Origin: Viscum album
Lineage: Eukaryota; Streptophyta; Magnoliopsida; Santalales; Viscaceae
Assembly (NCBI GenBank): GCA_963277665.1
Contig: OY728159.1
Span: 1,024,753,343 to 1,024,817,342 of the forward strand
DNA: 64,000 nt
Reading direction: 5' to 3'
Both the position numbers and the translations under genes were made by a program. Of this stretch, positions 20,649-33,878 are shown in pieces. Under the pieces are notes generated by a model, which saw only the letters and a program-made list of their open reading frames with translations, had not been told where the DNA came from and searched no databases. Position 1 is the stretch's first letter, and every line of letters starts with the position of its first letter.

Positions 20649-23600
20649 TGTAACACCCCAGGTAAATAAAGAATATGACATTTTCTTATTTATCCATATT
20701 TTTGAATAAAATATTAATATTACTTTAAAGGGAACGCTATACTTGATGGCATACCCAATACGCAACAACGAGTTTCTTTGAAATCTTATGTTGCACTCTA
20801 ATAATAAAATAATATTATTTTAAATGGTAGTTAACGCCTAGACGTTGTAATGGAGGGAATGAATAGAACTAACTACAAAATGATTATATATGTTTTTCAA
20901 ATATTTTTACTTTTATCCAATAAATGTTAGAGCCTTAAAATGCAAATGAAACCAATTTTAAGCATAAATATTCTAATATTCATTAAAGGGACGATTAACC
21001 GCCTTTTGATGGAGAACCCCTTTTAAATCCACTTTTTGACAATTTTATGTGTTATATTTGACAAAAAAAATCTTCTTTAGAATCGGGACATCAAAATTTA
21101 CTTTGTGTAAATTTTTGGTATTTTTCCGATAAAGTCCATTTTTCAATGAATAGTGAGAAATGTTGTATTTTAATTCAAAACCTCTTTTTAATATAATTTA
21201 TTTATATTATTAGATTATCTTTTGAATTGGTTTTAAATTTAAATTAGAATATATTTTTACCATTTAATACAATGGTGGTCATTGGAATTAAGTTCACTTT
21301 GAAATTTGACTTAAACTAGTGTCAATCATTTAATTGATATTGTTTCTTAAAAACACGCTATTTGTTTTGACAGCGGGATTGAATTACTAAATTAATTAAT
21401 GCAACATATATATTTTGAATTTTTTAAAATAGACATCATTTTTTAATTCGGAATATCAAATATATCTTAGGGTGAATTTTTGGTATTTTTCTGAAAAACA
21501 TCAATTTTGATGAATAGTGAAACCACTAAGTGGTAGTTAAAGAAACTGATTTTTCGTTTCAATGAAAATTTGACACTTTTGTGATTTGATTTTCAAAAAT
21601 CTGACATACATGGTTGTCATTAAAAAGTAAAATGTGGTTCAATGAGATTAAAATAATTTTTGGTGAATAGTAACTTTTAAGTTTTATTAATCGCGATTAA
21701 AGGTAATAAGTGTGATTTAAGGTAAAAATAATGTTTTAATAATATGAAATGACCTAGACATATGTAATACCCTCATTGGATGCGTCATGGACGACCAAGA
21801 AAATCCATGGGTCAACTTAGGGACCCCATGGAGCCACTTTGGTAGGAAAATGACATAAATAACTTTTTATTTAAAGTTAAAATAAAAATGTCACAAACAT
21901 GAGTTGTTTTACTAAAAAAAATTAAAATGGGGTTATACAAGTCATATTTTTTACTATAAATATTAATTAGAAAGATAAAAATATTTCCTACATCATGATA
22001 TATTTTTTTATAATTTTTAGACATTAAATAAATTAAATTATTTATGACACCATGATGATGCAGCGATTACCTCATTATTTAATGATTTAAATAAAATTAA
22101 AATATAATGTAAAATCTAAGACCTACACATGTCAAAAACCTATTTGATGGGTGGATTTCGAAATCTTATCACTGTATCCTCGAAATATATAATTTTGGGA
22201 CCTTTAAAATCCGAAAAACATTTTATAATAAAGTAACCTTTTATAACTTTCCAAGAGTGCCGCTCCTCTCCTCTTATAAAAGGCCCCCACCTCTACCACC
22301 TTACCAAAACCTCTCAAGCCTTTGGCTCGGACAAACTCTGCCCATTTTGTCTCTCCACATCCCTCTATTACTCCTATAAGCCTCACTTTGGGAAGAAGTC
22401 TTTACAAGGAAGCCTTTGAGCTCAAATCAAAAAGAGTTACCCGTTTTAAAGGTAATGTCTTCCCTAGTGCTATTTTGTTTTATTTTGCTTCTCCAACCCC
22501 ATACACTCTTTTTATTTATTTCTATTGTAACAACACCAGTATATTAAATATACTAGGATGTTTTTATGAAGAGGATTAGAGCTACACTAACACACACCTC
22601 TGTCTAATGGTTAAAGAACATACTGTTTCTGTGGATGGCGAATTACTGCCTCACGAAACGATGATTGTTCTATCTTCTCATACCACCTCTCATGGTGGCC
22701 ATTATGATGGAACTATATTTATTTATGATATATATTATATTTATTTACTCTCTATGCTTCTGTATTTTATATTTAATACATACCTTTATGCTTTTCATGT
22801 TTTACAAATGTGATAATTTCATTTGAGGAAGTGTGGACTACCGCACCCTCAAGTGATGTGACTCATTCATGCAACACATGGAATGTATAAAGAATGAAAT
22901 TGATGAACTTATGTGATATATATAACATATATATTATACTAGAATTATAATATATATATCTCTCATCTATTTTTAATTCCATTAATGTGCCAAATAAATG
23001 AAAGTAGCATTCATGCGTACATACGGCTTACCGTCTCCATGAACGGTACATTTCATTTCTTATCTCCAGATGTTATGTACTATTATAAGTACATATATAT
23101 AATGGATATATATGTCATATATTACATCTAAATTATGGATATCATTCTGTAATTATAATATATATCTCTTTTTTAACTTTAATTCCATTAATATTACAAA
23201 AAAAATGAAAGTAGCGTTCATGCGTACGTACGGCCTACCGTCTCCCGGAACGGTGCTTTTAATTATTTATCTCCAAATTTTTTGGAATAGTAAAAAATGA
23301 ATATATACTGGATATATATGATATTTAAAACATTGATACTATTCTGGAGATGATGTACCTATAACTACATGGAAAATTCTTTTCCAACAAGTTCAATTTT
23401 TACTCATGTACCGAACATCGACAAAAATGTCTGATATTAACTCACTTTATTAACAAATTATTATAAAATTATAATATGTGATATGAACTGAATAATAATA
23501 TTTAAAGGTGGTCCTTAAGAAATTATAAATTGGCCAAATTTTATTATTCAGGAGATTAAAAAATGATCGAGTCATGTCAGACAAGAGGTAAGGGATCCAA

Positions 23601-25712
23601 CCTCTCTCTTTATTTTTAAGTACTCTCTTATATGTAATTTCTTTTAATCTCATCTTTATTATGTTTGGGGATGTTATTTTATATTCCTCATACTATAATT
23701 TTTATGTTCATATTATTAGAGAACCTATTTGATCTCATAAATCCATTTTTGGAAGTTTTAAGTGGCGTCGTTAGGCTGCCGAGTTTTCGTAAGGGATTTT
23801 TCATCTCACTTTTATTCCCTTGACATTTATGCTACGTTTTACACTATTTCCATTGAGTGGTTTATGTACATCAGATTATTATACACTTTTTATAGTATAA
23901 TTTCATTTATGGGTATTTACATCTTCATTGTATGACCCTTCTTCCATGGGGTGTACATTTCGAAAATTACCCAACTCGGTAAGGGGACCTTTCACCCTCC
24001 TATTTTTAAAAGACTTCTTTTGTTATGTCTTTAAATTAACATACTATTATGTTGGGATATGTTCTTATGTATCCTTATTTATGTAAATTTAATTTCCAAG
24101 TGATTAGATACCATTTTCTCTCTCATCAACTCATTTTCTGAATTTTAAAGTGACGTCGTTAGGCTGTCGGATTTCTGTAAGGGAACTTCTTAACCCACTT
24201 TCATCTTTAGATTTAACCTATACTTCTTGATTTTATTATGAAAAGACTATGTGTCGAATCTCTATGTTGTAATTTCCACAAACTTTTGTGTGGATATACT
24301 ATTTCTATACATAATAATCTCATTGATAAATTCTTACGAACTTGTATGGGAAATCATAACTCAATCTCATTTCATTGAGTTAAATATCTATGTCATTGGT
24401 TTTGTTTTTCCAAGATTATGTGTGAATGACCTCTGATTGTTTCACACTTAATATCCACTTAAATTGGGTGTATTTATATTTCTCACACATAATTATGTGA
24501 TAGATTTATCTTTAATTTTAGGATACCTTTTTTATAATGGATTTCATCTCAATTTACATTTCCATTGAGACTTCATTGTTTTTATGCACCAATTCACTCT
24601 TATATGGTGTGTATACTGTACTTTGACATATTATATCATGAATCCCTTTATTCGTATGATATTATAAATTTCGGATTAAATGTTATTCCGAAATTATTTG
24701 TATTCAAGAGTCTCTCATTTTGTTAAAAACTCTTTAACAAAAATATTGTTTTAAATGTTTTAAAGATTCATTATTCTAAATCTTTATCTTTAATTTCCAT
24801 GTTTTCAAAATGGATTTCAGTATTTATTTATATGGACATTAATGTTTTAAAATTATAATTCCATTAAAAGCTTCAAAGTGGTATGGGACACTTTGATTCA
24901 GAAATCTCTTTTAAATGATTTTTGAAAATGGATTGATTAATTCAATATCTTGGAATTACTAATTGTGATTGAAAATGAAATGTTGTTATTGAAATGTTTA
25001 TATTTTCAATATTTTATGTGTAATTATGGTACTTGGACATTTTATGGGTGGTTACATGATAAACCATATGACGGGTGGTGTCGTGAATACCAGGACGGGT
25101 GGTTACTTTATAACCTCCAATGCATTGGGTATGGAAGTCGGCCGTATGGCTATTCCATTAAGTGATATGTGTGGAAATCGACCGTATGGTTATTCCATTT
25201 AAGTATGTTTATGTCCCAAGTAACCTTTATATGTTATGTGTTCTTTATATGGGTTTTTATGGTAATATTTGGGTTATAAAATGGGTAAGTAATGATCTTT
25301 TATTCAGTGAAGAGTTTTTTTTACTACTTCATAAAGGTGAAAAGTATTAATTTGATAAAGTATTCTTGGTTTACTTGTTGTTTTGAAAAACTAACAGTTT
25401 TCCTTCTTTGTGTATCCTTTACTGTGCTTTTTATGCTCATCCCAAGTTTTTGAAATGTTTTCCACAGGACTTAAAGATGAATAGGGTCAAGGATAAGATC
25501 AGGGAAAGACATGCTATCTAAAACATGGAACAAGACATGTTTCTTTATAAGAGTTTTTATTTTATGGAAAATTAGTAGAATTTTATACTTTGTAATATTT
25601 GAGATATAATAGTTATGTCCTAATTTTCTAAAACTCTAAACCTGAAAAGATCCTCAATGTGAATTATTCATTTAATTCAATAATAAGTATTGTTTAAGGT
25701 TGGGGCCTTATA
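20649..25712 (+). repeat. Tandem LTR array: LTR C (full length, 5,064 bp)
   Basis: Homologous to LTR B from TGTAACACCCC to GGGGCCTTATA. Its right edge at 25,712 is sharp: LTRs A and B are followed by the primer site, but here unrelated sequence begins (GGCATCATAC). The TATA box is at 22,275-22,281. The 208-bp duplication is at 22,930-23,350, and the GACGGGTGGT units are near 25,070-25,105. By eye, divergence from LTR B is spread over the whole length and is substantial, so the array is not recent. Confidence 0.9.
22275..22281 (+). promoter_or_regulatory. TATA box in LTR C
   Basis: TATAAAA in CTTATAAAAGGCCCCCACC, the counterpart of 15,523-15,529. Confidence 0.65.
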
Positions 25713-26079
25713 GGCATCATACACAAAACCACAATTCATTCTCCAATGATAAAACAGTTTCATTTGCAGCTAAAATCTACACCATCTTCTCCAACCACGT
25801 GATGACATTCCAACTGGAGGAACTAGTATATTGGATTTCCTTACTACCCAAATGCTTCATTTCTCTCTAATAAATACTAAAAAAATCCCTTGTTCAAATA
25901 CGGATTTAGGTTATTCTAGAATTGTAGTGAAAAATATAGTTAGTATGCCAAAGGAATCATAAAACACTTTTCATTTTTATTCATGTGACAAATCCCGAAT
26001 AGTGGGACTCCTCCCAAATGAATGCATTTTCTATTCAATCATAATATCCTCTCATCAGTTTTAAAAGTTAGGTTTGTCA
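25713..26079. other. Unassigned sequence right of the LTR array
   Basis: No gene, repeat copy or terminal motif is recognised. The first five bases (GGCAT) would be the target duplication of the array, but the left partner is lost with the truncation of LTR A. Confidence 0.4.
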
Positions 26080-27567
26080 TGCGATTAATGTCCCCCTTAT
26101 CACGCTGTCAGACTACCACGACCTCAGGGGCGTTGTCAACTAGATCTTGTTCAAGCAAGTCTCTGGCGTCTCAGTCCCCAGTGGTACCCTCAACGGCTAG
26201 GGAATCAGACATCATTTTTGCAAGGATTTGGGAGGCAGCTTCCCATTTGGTGCCACGTTCAGTCCACAAACCATAATAAAAAATTATGAAAATCATTATT
26301 GATGCACAGTAGTGATGGGTGACATAGTCTCTCATGTTTATGAATTCAAATTACATCATGATAAACAGGATGATGTTTGTGAAATAGCCAAGATCACCTC
26401 CTTGGCGGGCACAAGAGTGTTACATTTGTCAATGGAACAATAATTCTAGAAGACACCCATAGTTCAAGCATACTAAATTTTTAGTTATCAAGATCAACAC
26501 AATGGAATTGACAGTGATTAACTAAAAAACTCTTTCCAAATTCCAGAGTAAATAACCTTCTTCCATGGATGTATGCACACCATTATAATCAAAATTTTCA
26601 TATTTGACTAAATCGATAACTTATAGGAGGTCACTTTCCAACATAAAGCTTGCATAAATAACAACCGGTGAACTTGGAGAGATAGTTGAGCCCGAATCTC
26701 CCCGTACATGGTTCATTACTTCATCCATAGTTGTATTCTTCGGGTGAATAGGGTTAGTTCACCCAGAGGAGGGTGGTATTTATAAACCCAGAACCATTGA
26801 GTGGTAATCTACTAATATCAGTTAAATGTAGGTAGGATTAAGTGTAGTGGAATTTGGGATCATTCACCGATCACATGTGTCACTCATTTCATAACCCTCT
26901 AATGGAAATATTGAGGTATTTTGATCCTAGGGAGCCAACATCCTAGGATTCACAATTCCTGTTGTGTCATCCACTAACATCTGATCCTCATTCTGTCCTG
27001 AACATTCCCAATTTTCCCCTATTACCACATATGTTTCTGAAAATTATGGAGTTGTACACTCTTGGATAAATGGTACTTACCGTATTGTTGAAATTATGTT
27101 AACCTCAACCCATGTTAACTCATCAATAAGAAATTATTGAAACAATTTGAAAGTTTAGTGAGAAAACACAATACTCACCTATTGGTCTTGACTGAATGTG
27201 TATTTTCAGCTTCCTTTTCTACATTTTCCTCATGGTCTCTCGTGATGATAATCTCATAGGAAGAAAAATTGGTTGTGGTGGTTGTGGGGTGGAAATTGTC
27301 CCTCGGGATTAGAAGCAACTACTCGTATATGGTTAGCTAGGCCAGAAGAGCCTTCTTCCTTAACCCTTTCATTAAAAGGAACATCCACGCCAATAGATTT
27401 TCCCACTTAAATATATTATGGGGAAGGAATAGGTAATATCTCACCTACATATTCCTATAAAAAACAAGGGCTGAGAATCACAGTAGTAGTGAAAGATAAA
27501 AATGGAATGAGAACTCACTCTATCTCTTCATCTGAATCAGTTTATTATTCCCGTGTTCTCATCATCT

Positions 27568-27576
27568 CTTGTACTA
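27568..27576. repeat. Left target-site duplication of the Mutator-like insertion
   Basis: CTTGTACTA here corresponds to CTCGTACTC at 29,337-29,345 and to a single CTCATACTC at 32,453-32,461 in the uninterrupted copy of region D. A 9-bp duplication points to a Mutator-type transposase. Confidence 0.6.
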
Positions 27577-29336
27577 ATGGTAGTCGAGCTCGCATGGAAA
27601 CTGGTAAAATCGTACGAGTTTATAGAGTTACCCATCCCCCTTGATTCAACTCGTCTGATGAATCGTCCTTCAGCTGAATCGTCTGAAAAATCGCAGACTC
27701 GGGATAGAATCATTGAAGCGAGCAGACTCGCCGCGTTGGACGAGTGATGTTCCGTTGTTTTTTTTTTAATAAAATTTTTTACGGTGATTTAATTAAATCT
27801 GAAGTGCCTCGCATTGGATTTCCTAGGGCTCAATTTGATTATCGGCTGCGAGAGCAACACTTCTGCGGTGGAGGCGAAGAAGGGGAATGGGGCAGCGCAG
27901 TGCCTGCAGGGAGGGCGGGATCAGCGGGGTTCAATGCCCGCAGGGAGGGTGGGGGTGGGAGCAACGCGCTGTTAGGGAGGGGTGTAAGGGCACCGGCTGG
28001 GCGGGTGGGGGAAGGACCAGTTCCGGTAGGGAGGGGGTTCTGGTGTACCGATGGGGAGAGTGGGGGCGAGAGAAACCTTTCTGCGGCAGAGGCGAAGAAG
28101 GGGAAGGGGAAGCACAGGGGGTGATTCTGCCGAGGTGTCAAGTGGTGAGTGCGGTGCAGATCAGAGTCACACCAAAGATTACTACCAGAGGCATAAATAA
28201 GGTGTGCGTGTCGAACTCCATGTCCCCCAAGTTTGTCATTGCAGGCATCGAGCAGAGGTTTTTAAAACAGTGTAGTAGGTCAGGCAGTATGTTCTTTTCT
28301 ATACAGTTCTCTTAGTGGCTACAATTAATCTTCTTCTATTGTTTTTGGTGTTTTGAGGCTGGGGAAGCAGATGTTGTGTTCCTGTATATGTTTCTATTCT
28401 CTTTCTGTGTTCTTTGATTTCTATTTTAATGTTCTTGTCACATTCTTTGATTTCTTTTTCAGTGTTCTTGTTTCACTTTATATTAGGTGTCTGTGTGTGT
28501 ATTTTACTCTCTTATGGTTTAGATGACTTGAACTCTGATACTCTGGTCTAGGATACTTGTGAAATTTCCATTGCTGTGTTTGGCTAGATGCAAACTAACA
28601 GTCCGTTAATATAAAGATTCTTCAATGAGTTGTGGGATATTGGGATTTTTATGTGTGTCGTTTTCACATCTCAAATGGGTATTCATGACATCAGTATTAA
28701 TTTTTATCATTTACACCTAAAGGGATAGGTGTTCTTTGAGCCAAAACACATTGAAGTGTAACAAATTGAGGCATTTGTGCATTTGGATTTTGAACATCTT
28801 GGGTTTTGGTTATCTTTCCATCTTCCATTATTTTCTAAACGATTTCATTTTTTTTAAATAAAAATCCATATTATTGTTGGAATAATGGACATTTTGACTT
28901 GGTTCTTGTCCCTCCAAGTACAACTCCTCTCATGGCCTAGTGAACAGCTGGTGACACACATCTTCATCCCGCAGGATTCTAGTTATCATTATTTCAATTA
29001 TTTCTTTCCTGTATTAAAGCTTCTCATTTGGTGCGATCCCCCAACATCATCCTTTTAGAATTCATTTATTATTTTGTCTATTTATTTGATCCTGATGTTG
29101 GTGCATGCATGAGGAAATATCTTTTCCAACATTAGAAAAATTTGTGCATCAATCTTGAAATTTATAACAATCACCATTAATTGGTTTCATTATGTTTGTT
29201 TCTACTACAAAGGAGTTTCTGATGGTGGTGTTGGATCAGGTTGAAGTAGACTCTTACATATTTACGAGTCGAGTCTATGAGTTGAGATCACTTGTCTCAA
29301 ACGAGTCTAAGTAGAATCTCGAGTATAACTACCTTG
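27577..29336. mobile_element. Mutator-like (MULE) non-autonomous insertion, 1.76 kb
   Basis: This segment interrupts region D exactly where copy 2 has an empty site, and is flanked by 9-bp near-identical duplications. The ends are imperfect inverted repeats: GGTAGTCGAGCTCG at the left, and GGTAGTTATACTCGAG reading inward from the right, both followed by about 100-150 bases rich in GACTCG/CGAGTC words. No transposase is encoded. The interior has a GC-rich block with ORFs (27,744-28,315), then AT-rich intron-like sequence. The structure fits a Pack-MULE that captured part of a host gene, but the donor gene is not recognised. Confidence 0.6.
27845..28144 (+). other. GC-rich exon-like block inside the MULE
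   Basis: About 300 bases are strongly G-rich on the plus strand and clearly above the local GC level. The block ends with a consensus-like splice donor (AAGTG then GTGAGTGCGG at 28,145), followed by T-rich sequence resembling a plant intron. Frames are open across it in more than one phase (27,744-28,124 and 27,887-28,315), but the composition alone can produce that. It may be the 5'UTR and first exon of a captured gene. The protein sequence, rich in Gly and Arg, matches nothing I know. Confidence 0.35.
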
Positions 29337-29345
29337 CTCGTACTC
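29337..29345. repeat. Right target-site duplication of the Mutator-like insertion
   Basis: CTCGTACTC, matching CTTGTACTA at 27,568-27,576 at seven of nine positions and the empty-site word CTCATACTC at eight of nine. Confidence 0.6.
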
Positions 29346-30755
29346 TATCAGATTTATCAATTCCACCTTGAAATAATGGATTTAAGAATCCATCTCTTCA
29401 ATATATTCATTGACTTCATCATGTTGTTCTTTGAAAGAAATATGATTTGGAGTTGTGATATTTCCAAATTTAGGCAAATCAATCTCCTCCGCCTAAAGTA
29501 TTCCACAGACTTCCTCAGTTGATACATTACTTCTCTAGGTGTCTCATTTTTTCCAAGCCTCTGAAAACACCACCATGATAGTGAAAAATAATGTCTATGA
29601 GGCCACTCTTGTTGGAGGAGGGGGATCTAAATGCCTCACCTATTTCCCCGGCATCTTTGATGCTTTAGTTTTCCTTAGAGAATGATATTTACAAGGTCCC
29701 AATCATGAAGAGAAAGGTACATCCCTTGGTTAATTTTCAACGTGAAAATCAACCGCATTGGTTTCCTATGTACGAATGGAAAGGATCATTTAATCCCATT
29801 AAAAAATAATAAGAGGAAAATCAACATACCTCGTCCTCAGAAGCATTTTCACTATCTTCCTCTTCCTCTCCCTCCCTCACAAAAGGCTCCAATATTTCAA
29901 GTACTCCAATTCAATTTATATATTAGACATGAAGTGAGTGGATAGAAGCCAAGTCCTAAGAGATAGGCTTCTACCATGTCTGGTTGATTTATATAATAAA
30001 TGTTTTCAGGTGAAGATATGCACCCATATCTGGTAAAAATGGGTTATTTTGTTTAATGAAAACACTATTTATCCCCCAAAAGTATAGTGATCCCCTTCCA
30101 AGAATCCAACTCCCTCTAAGAATTAGATATGCCACCTCAATAGGGATAGATAGTTGGGAAGTTGTTTCGATAGTCTTGGGAGTAGAATCAACAGTTTGGG
30201 GATTGGAACCTGGAACATTTAATCTCATTCTTGGAATCTCATAAATTACTTGTTTTCATAGTGCCCCACCCATTCCAGGATAGAACACCTAAGTTTTTTA
30301 CTCCCCCCCACACTATTTCAGTCATCATTTAACTGTTAACAATGGACACAAATTTTTTCAAGTAATCATTGGGATACTAATGAATCCAAGTTTCAACACA
30401 AGACTTCGCATACCCATCTCAAGATTCAGAGGGAGGAAACTCAATCTGGATACATGTTTCCTCATCTATAAACATAAACCATAATTTATGAGAAATCATC
30501 AAATTATTTTCCTTTCATGAATTGTATAGAGGTATAAGCAACCTTTTCTGGACACAAAGTAATTCTTTCCCAAATCCGAAAGGCGGGTATCCTCTGCATA
30601 TTAGTTTCTCATCGATTCTTATATCTAAAACAACATCCCTTAAAGAAATAAGATATACCCACCTTTCATGAAAACTAGATGTACTATTCACCGGGGTACT
30701 GGTGGAAAGTGTGTAAAGAATATAAACGAAATAATCATAATAGTTAAACATATTA

Positions 30756-30989
30756 GAATATTATCCCTTTCTGGTTTCAAATGTTGAATCATATCTTAAA
30801 TAGGTAAGTTTATGTTTTCAAAGTGATTTTCGTGATATATAATTTTTTTGATGTTGAAATTTATTCTGTTTGATTAGTAAAATTATGTGCAACATTATGA
30901 ATATATTCCATTGTGCAGCTCATAATTTCTATCCACTATCTTAATCGATTGTGTTCGCCGGTAATAACTTCAAGGGCAGCCCCACCACC
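30756..30989. other. Spacer between the two copies of region D
   Basis: AT-rich, with no motif or ORF recognised. It separates the duplicated segments by about 235 bp. Confidence 0.4.
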
Positions 30990-33878
30990 ATAAGGATTTA
31001 TGGAACCCTCATCACGCCATTAGACTACCATGACCTCAAGGGAATAGCCAACTGAATCCTATTAGATAAAGTCTCCAACATCTCTATCCTCGATAGACCC
31101 TCAATGACCAGGGAACAAGAATGTGGACTTGCAAGGATTTAGGAGGCAGTTGCCTATTTGGTTCTATAATCAGTCCATAAACCATAAAAAAAGATAAAAA
31201 TTATTTTTGAAACACGGTGGTGATGGGTGACATAGTCTCTAAAGTTTTTAAATTCTAAGGACAAAGTAATAAATGGGCTGACATTGATGAATAGCTAGGA
31301 TTGCCTCATCAGTGTTCATAATGAGTGCAACAATTTTCATTGGAATATAAATTATATAAGACACCACTAATTAAAGCATACTAAATTTATCATTATCAAG
31401 AGTTTCATAATAGAATTAACACCCATTAACAAAAAAACGATTTCTAAAATCTAGAGTAACTAATATTCTTCTATGAATGTATACACAGTATTATAATCAA
31501 CAATTTCATATTCTACTAAATCAGTAACCTCTATGAGGTAATTTACCAACATAAAGCTTTTAAGAATGACAACCAGTGAACTTGGATAGACATATGATCT
31601 CGACTCTCCCCGAACATGGTTCATCACTTCATCCATAGTTGTTCTCTTTGGGTGAACATGGTTAGTTCACCTCGAGGAGGTTGGTATTTCCAAATATAAA
31701 ACCATTGAGAGGTAATCTACCAATATCTCTTCAATGGGGGTAGGATTTTTTGTAGTGGAATTTGGGATCTCCCACCCCTCACATGTTTCACTCCTTTCAT
31801 AACCATTTTCTGAAAATATTGAGGTTTTGTTATCCTAGGGATCCAATGTCATAGGATTCACAATTCTCATTGTATCATCTGGTAGCCTCGGATCCTCATT
31901 TGGTCCTGAACATTCTAGAGTTTCTCATATTACCACATATGTTTCTTAAAAGTAAGGATCTATACATTCTTGGATAATTGGGACTCATGGTAATGTTGAA
32001 ATCATGTTAACATCGGCACAAGTTAAGTCATCAACAAGAAACTATTGAAACAGTTTGAAAGTTCAGTTAAAAAAACACAATACACACTAATTGGTCCAAA
32101 CTAAATGTATATTCTCATCTTATTTTTCTACCTTTTACTCATGCTCCCTCATTAGGATAATCCCATAAGAACAAAAACTAAATTATCCCTCGGGATTTGA
32201 AACCACTACACGTATGTAGTCATATATGCCAGGTGGCCTTCTTCCTCAACCCTTTCATCAAAAGGAATATCCACCCCAATAGATTTTCCCAATTAAGTGT
32301 ATTATAGGGATGTAATAGGTAATATCTCACCAATATCTTCCAATTAAAAAAAGGTTTTATAATCATAGTAATAGTGAAAGAGGGGAATGGAATGAGAACT
32401 TGCTCTAACTCTTCCTCCAAGTCAGTTGCTTCTTCCCTTGTTATCATAATATCTCATACTCAATGAGAGTTTTAAATTCTACCCTTGAATGAATGGATTG
32501 AAGCATCCATATATTCAATATATTTATTGACTTCATCATTTTTTTCTTCAAAGGAAATATCCTTGGGATCAGAGATAATCCCAAATTCAGGAAAATCAAT
32601 CTCCTCCACCTGAAGTATTCACTAGACTTCCTCAGTAGATACATTCCTTCTCTAGGTGTATCATTTTTTCTAGGACTCTAAAAACACCACCATGATATGG
32701 AAATATAATGTTGATAAGTCCACTATTTTTGGAGGAGTGGGATCTAAATACCTAACTTATTTCCTCTGAATCATTGATACCATTGTTTTTCTTTGAGCAG
32801 GACGTTTACAGGGTCTTGATCATGAAGAGGAAGGTACATCCCTTCGTTCATTTGAAATAGGAAAATATACCTCATTGGTTTCTAATGTACTAGGGTAAAG
32901 GATCAATTAATCCCATTAAAAAAATTAAGAATAGTGAAATAAAATTACCTCTTCCTCAGAATCATTGCCACTATCTTTATCTTCTTCTTTATCACTCACA
33001 ATAGGCACCAACATTTCAAGTACTCGTATTAAATATATATGTTTTCCATGAAGCAAGTGGATAGAATCTCCAATTTATAAGAGATTGGATTCTGCCATAT
33101 CTAGTTGATCTATATAATAAATGTTTTTAGGTTCCTATATGAACCCATATCTGTTCAGGATGAGTCATTTCCTTTAAATAAAACACAATTTATCCCCCAA
33201 AATTATAGTGATCCCCTTCCAAGAATCCCACTCCCTCTAAAAATTGGATATGTACCTCAATAGGGATAGACAGTTGGGAAGTTGTTTCAGTAGTCTTGGG
33301 AGTAGAATCCATAATTTGGGGAGGGGATCCCGAAACATTTAATCCCATTCTTGGAACCTCAGAAATTATTGGCTTTTTTAGTGCAACACACTTTACATGA
33401 TAGACCACCTAAATTTTTTACATCCTACCTCCCCCCCCCCTCTATTTTAGTCATCATATAACCCTTAATAAAGGGTACTATTTTTTCCAACTTACCAATG
33501 GGATATGAATGAATCCAATCTTCAATACAATATTTGCATGCCTAGTATGGAATTTAAATGGAGAAAGCTCAATATAGAGGCATGTTTCCTCTTCTATAAG
33601 CATCAACTATAAATGATGGGGAATCGTCAAATTCTTTTCCTTTAATTCATTGTTCAGAGATATAGGGAACATTTTTTGGACACAAATAAATTGTTTCCAA
33701 AATCTACAAGGAAAATATCCTTCTCAAATTAGTTTCTCATTGATTCATATAATTAACACAAATTCCCTAAAAAATAATATATCCCCACCTTTCATGAAAA
33801 CAAGACATTCCATTTATTAGGGTAATGGTTGGAAGTGTGTAAGGAACATAAATGAAACAATCATAATAGTTAAGCATA
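30990..33878 (-). repeat. Duplicated unknown region D, copy 2 (uninterrupted)
   Basis: Direct repeat of 26,080-30,755 without the Mutator-like insertion; the empty site is at 32,453-32,461. The minus strand contains readable acidic segments, for example VEEIDFPEFGIISDP and DISFEEKNDEVNKY around 32,530-32,610, and a piece at 33,190-33,408 with PRMGLNVSGSPPQ that matches PRMRLNVPGSNPQ in copy 1. Both copies carry frameshifts and stops. Conserved protein-like words in two copies suggest a former coding region. I cannot assign it to a transposon or host family. Confidence 0.65.

Larger units (their letters stand above)
26080..30755 (-). repeat. Duplicated unknown region D, copy 1 (interrupted)
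   Basis: This segment matches 30,990-33,878 in the same orientation once the insertion at 27,577-29,336 is removed; the remaining length, about 2.9 kb, equals copy 2. Landmarks are CATGGTTCAT...TTCATCCATAGTTGT (26,708-26,731, matching 31,615-31,642), a GGAATTTGGGAT word (26,850, 31,758) and CTCCCTCTAA-like words (30,109, 33,229). The minus strand shows long stretches with few stops: an open piece at 30,515-30,751 (78 codons, with FHERWVYLISLRD) and one at 29,989-30,228. It appears to be a decayed coding region of a family I do not recognise. Confidence 0.7.
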
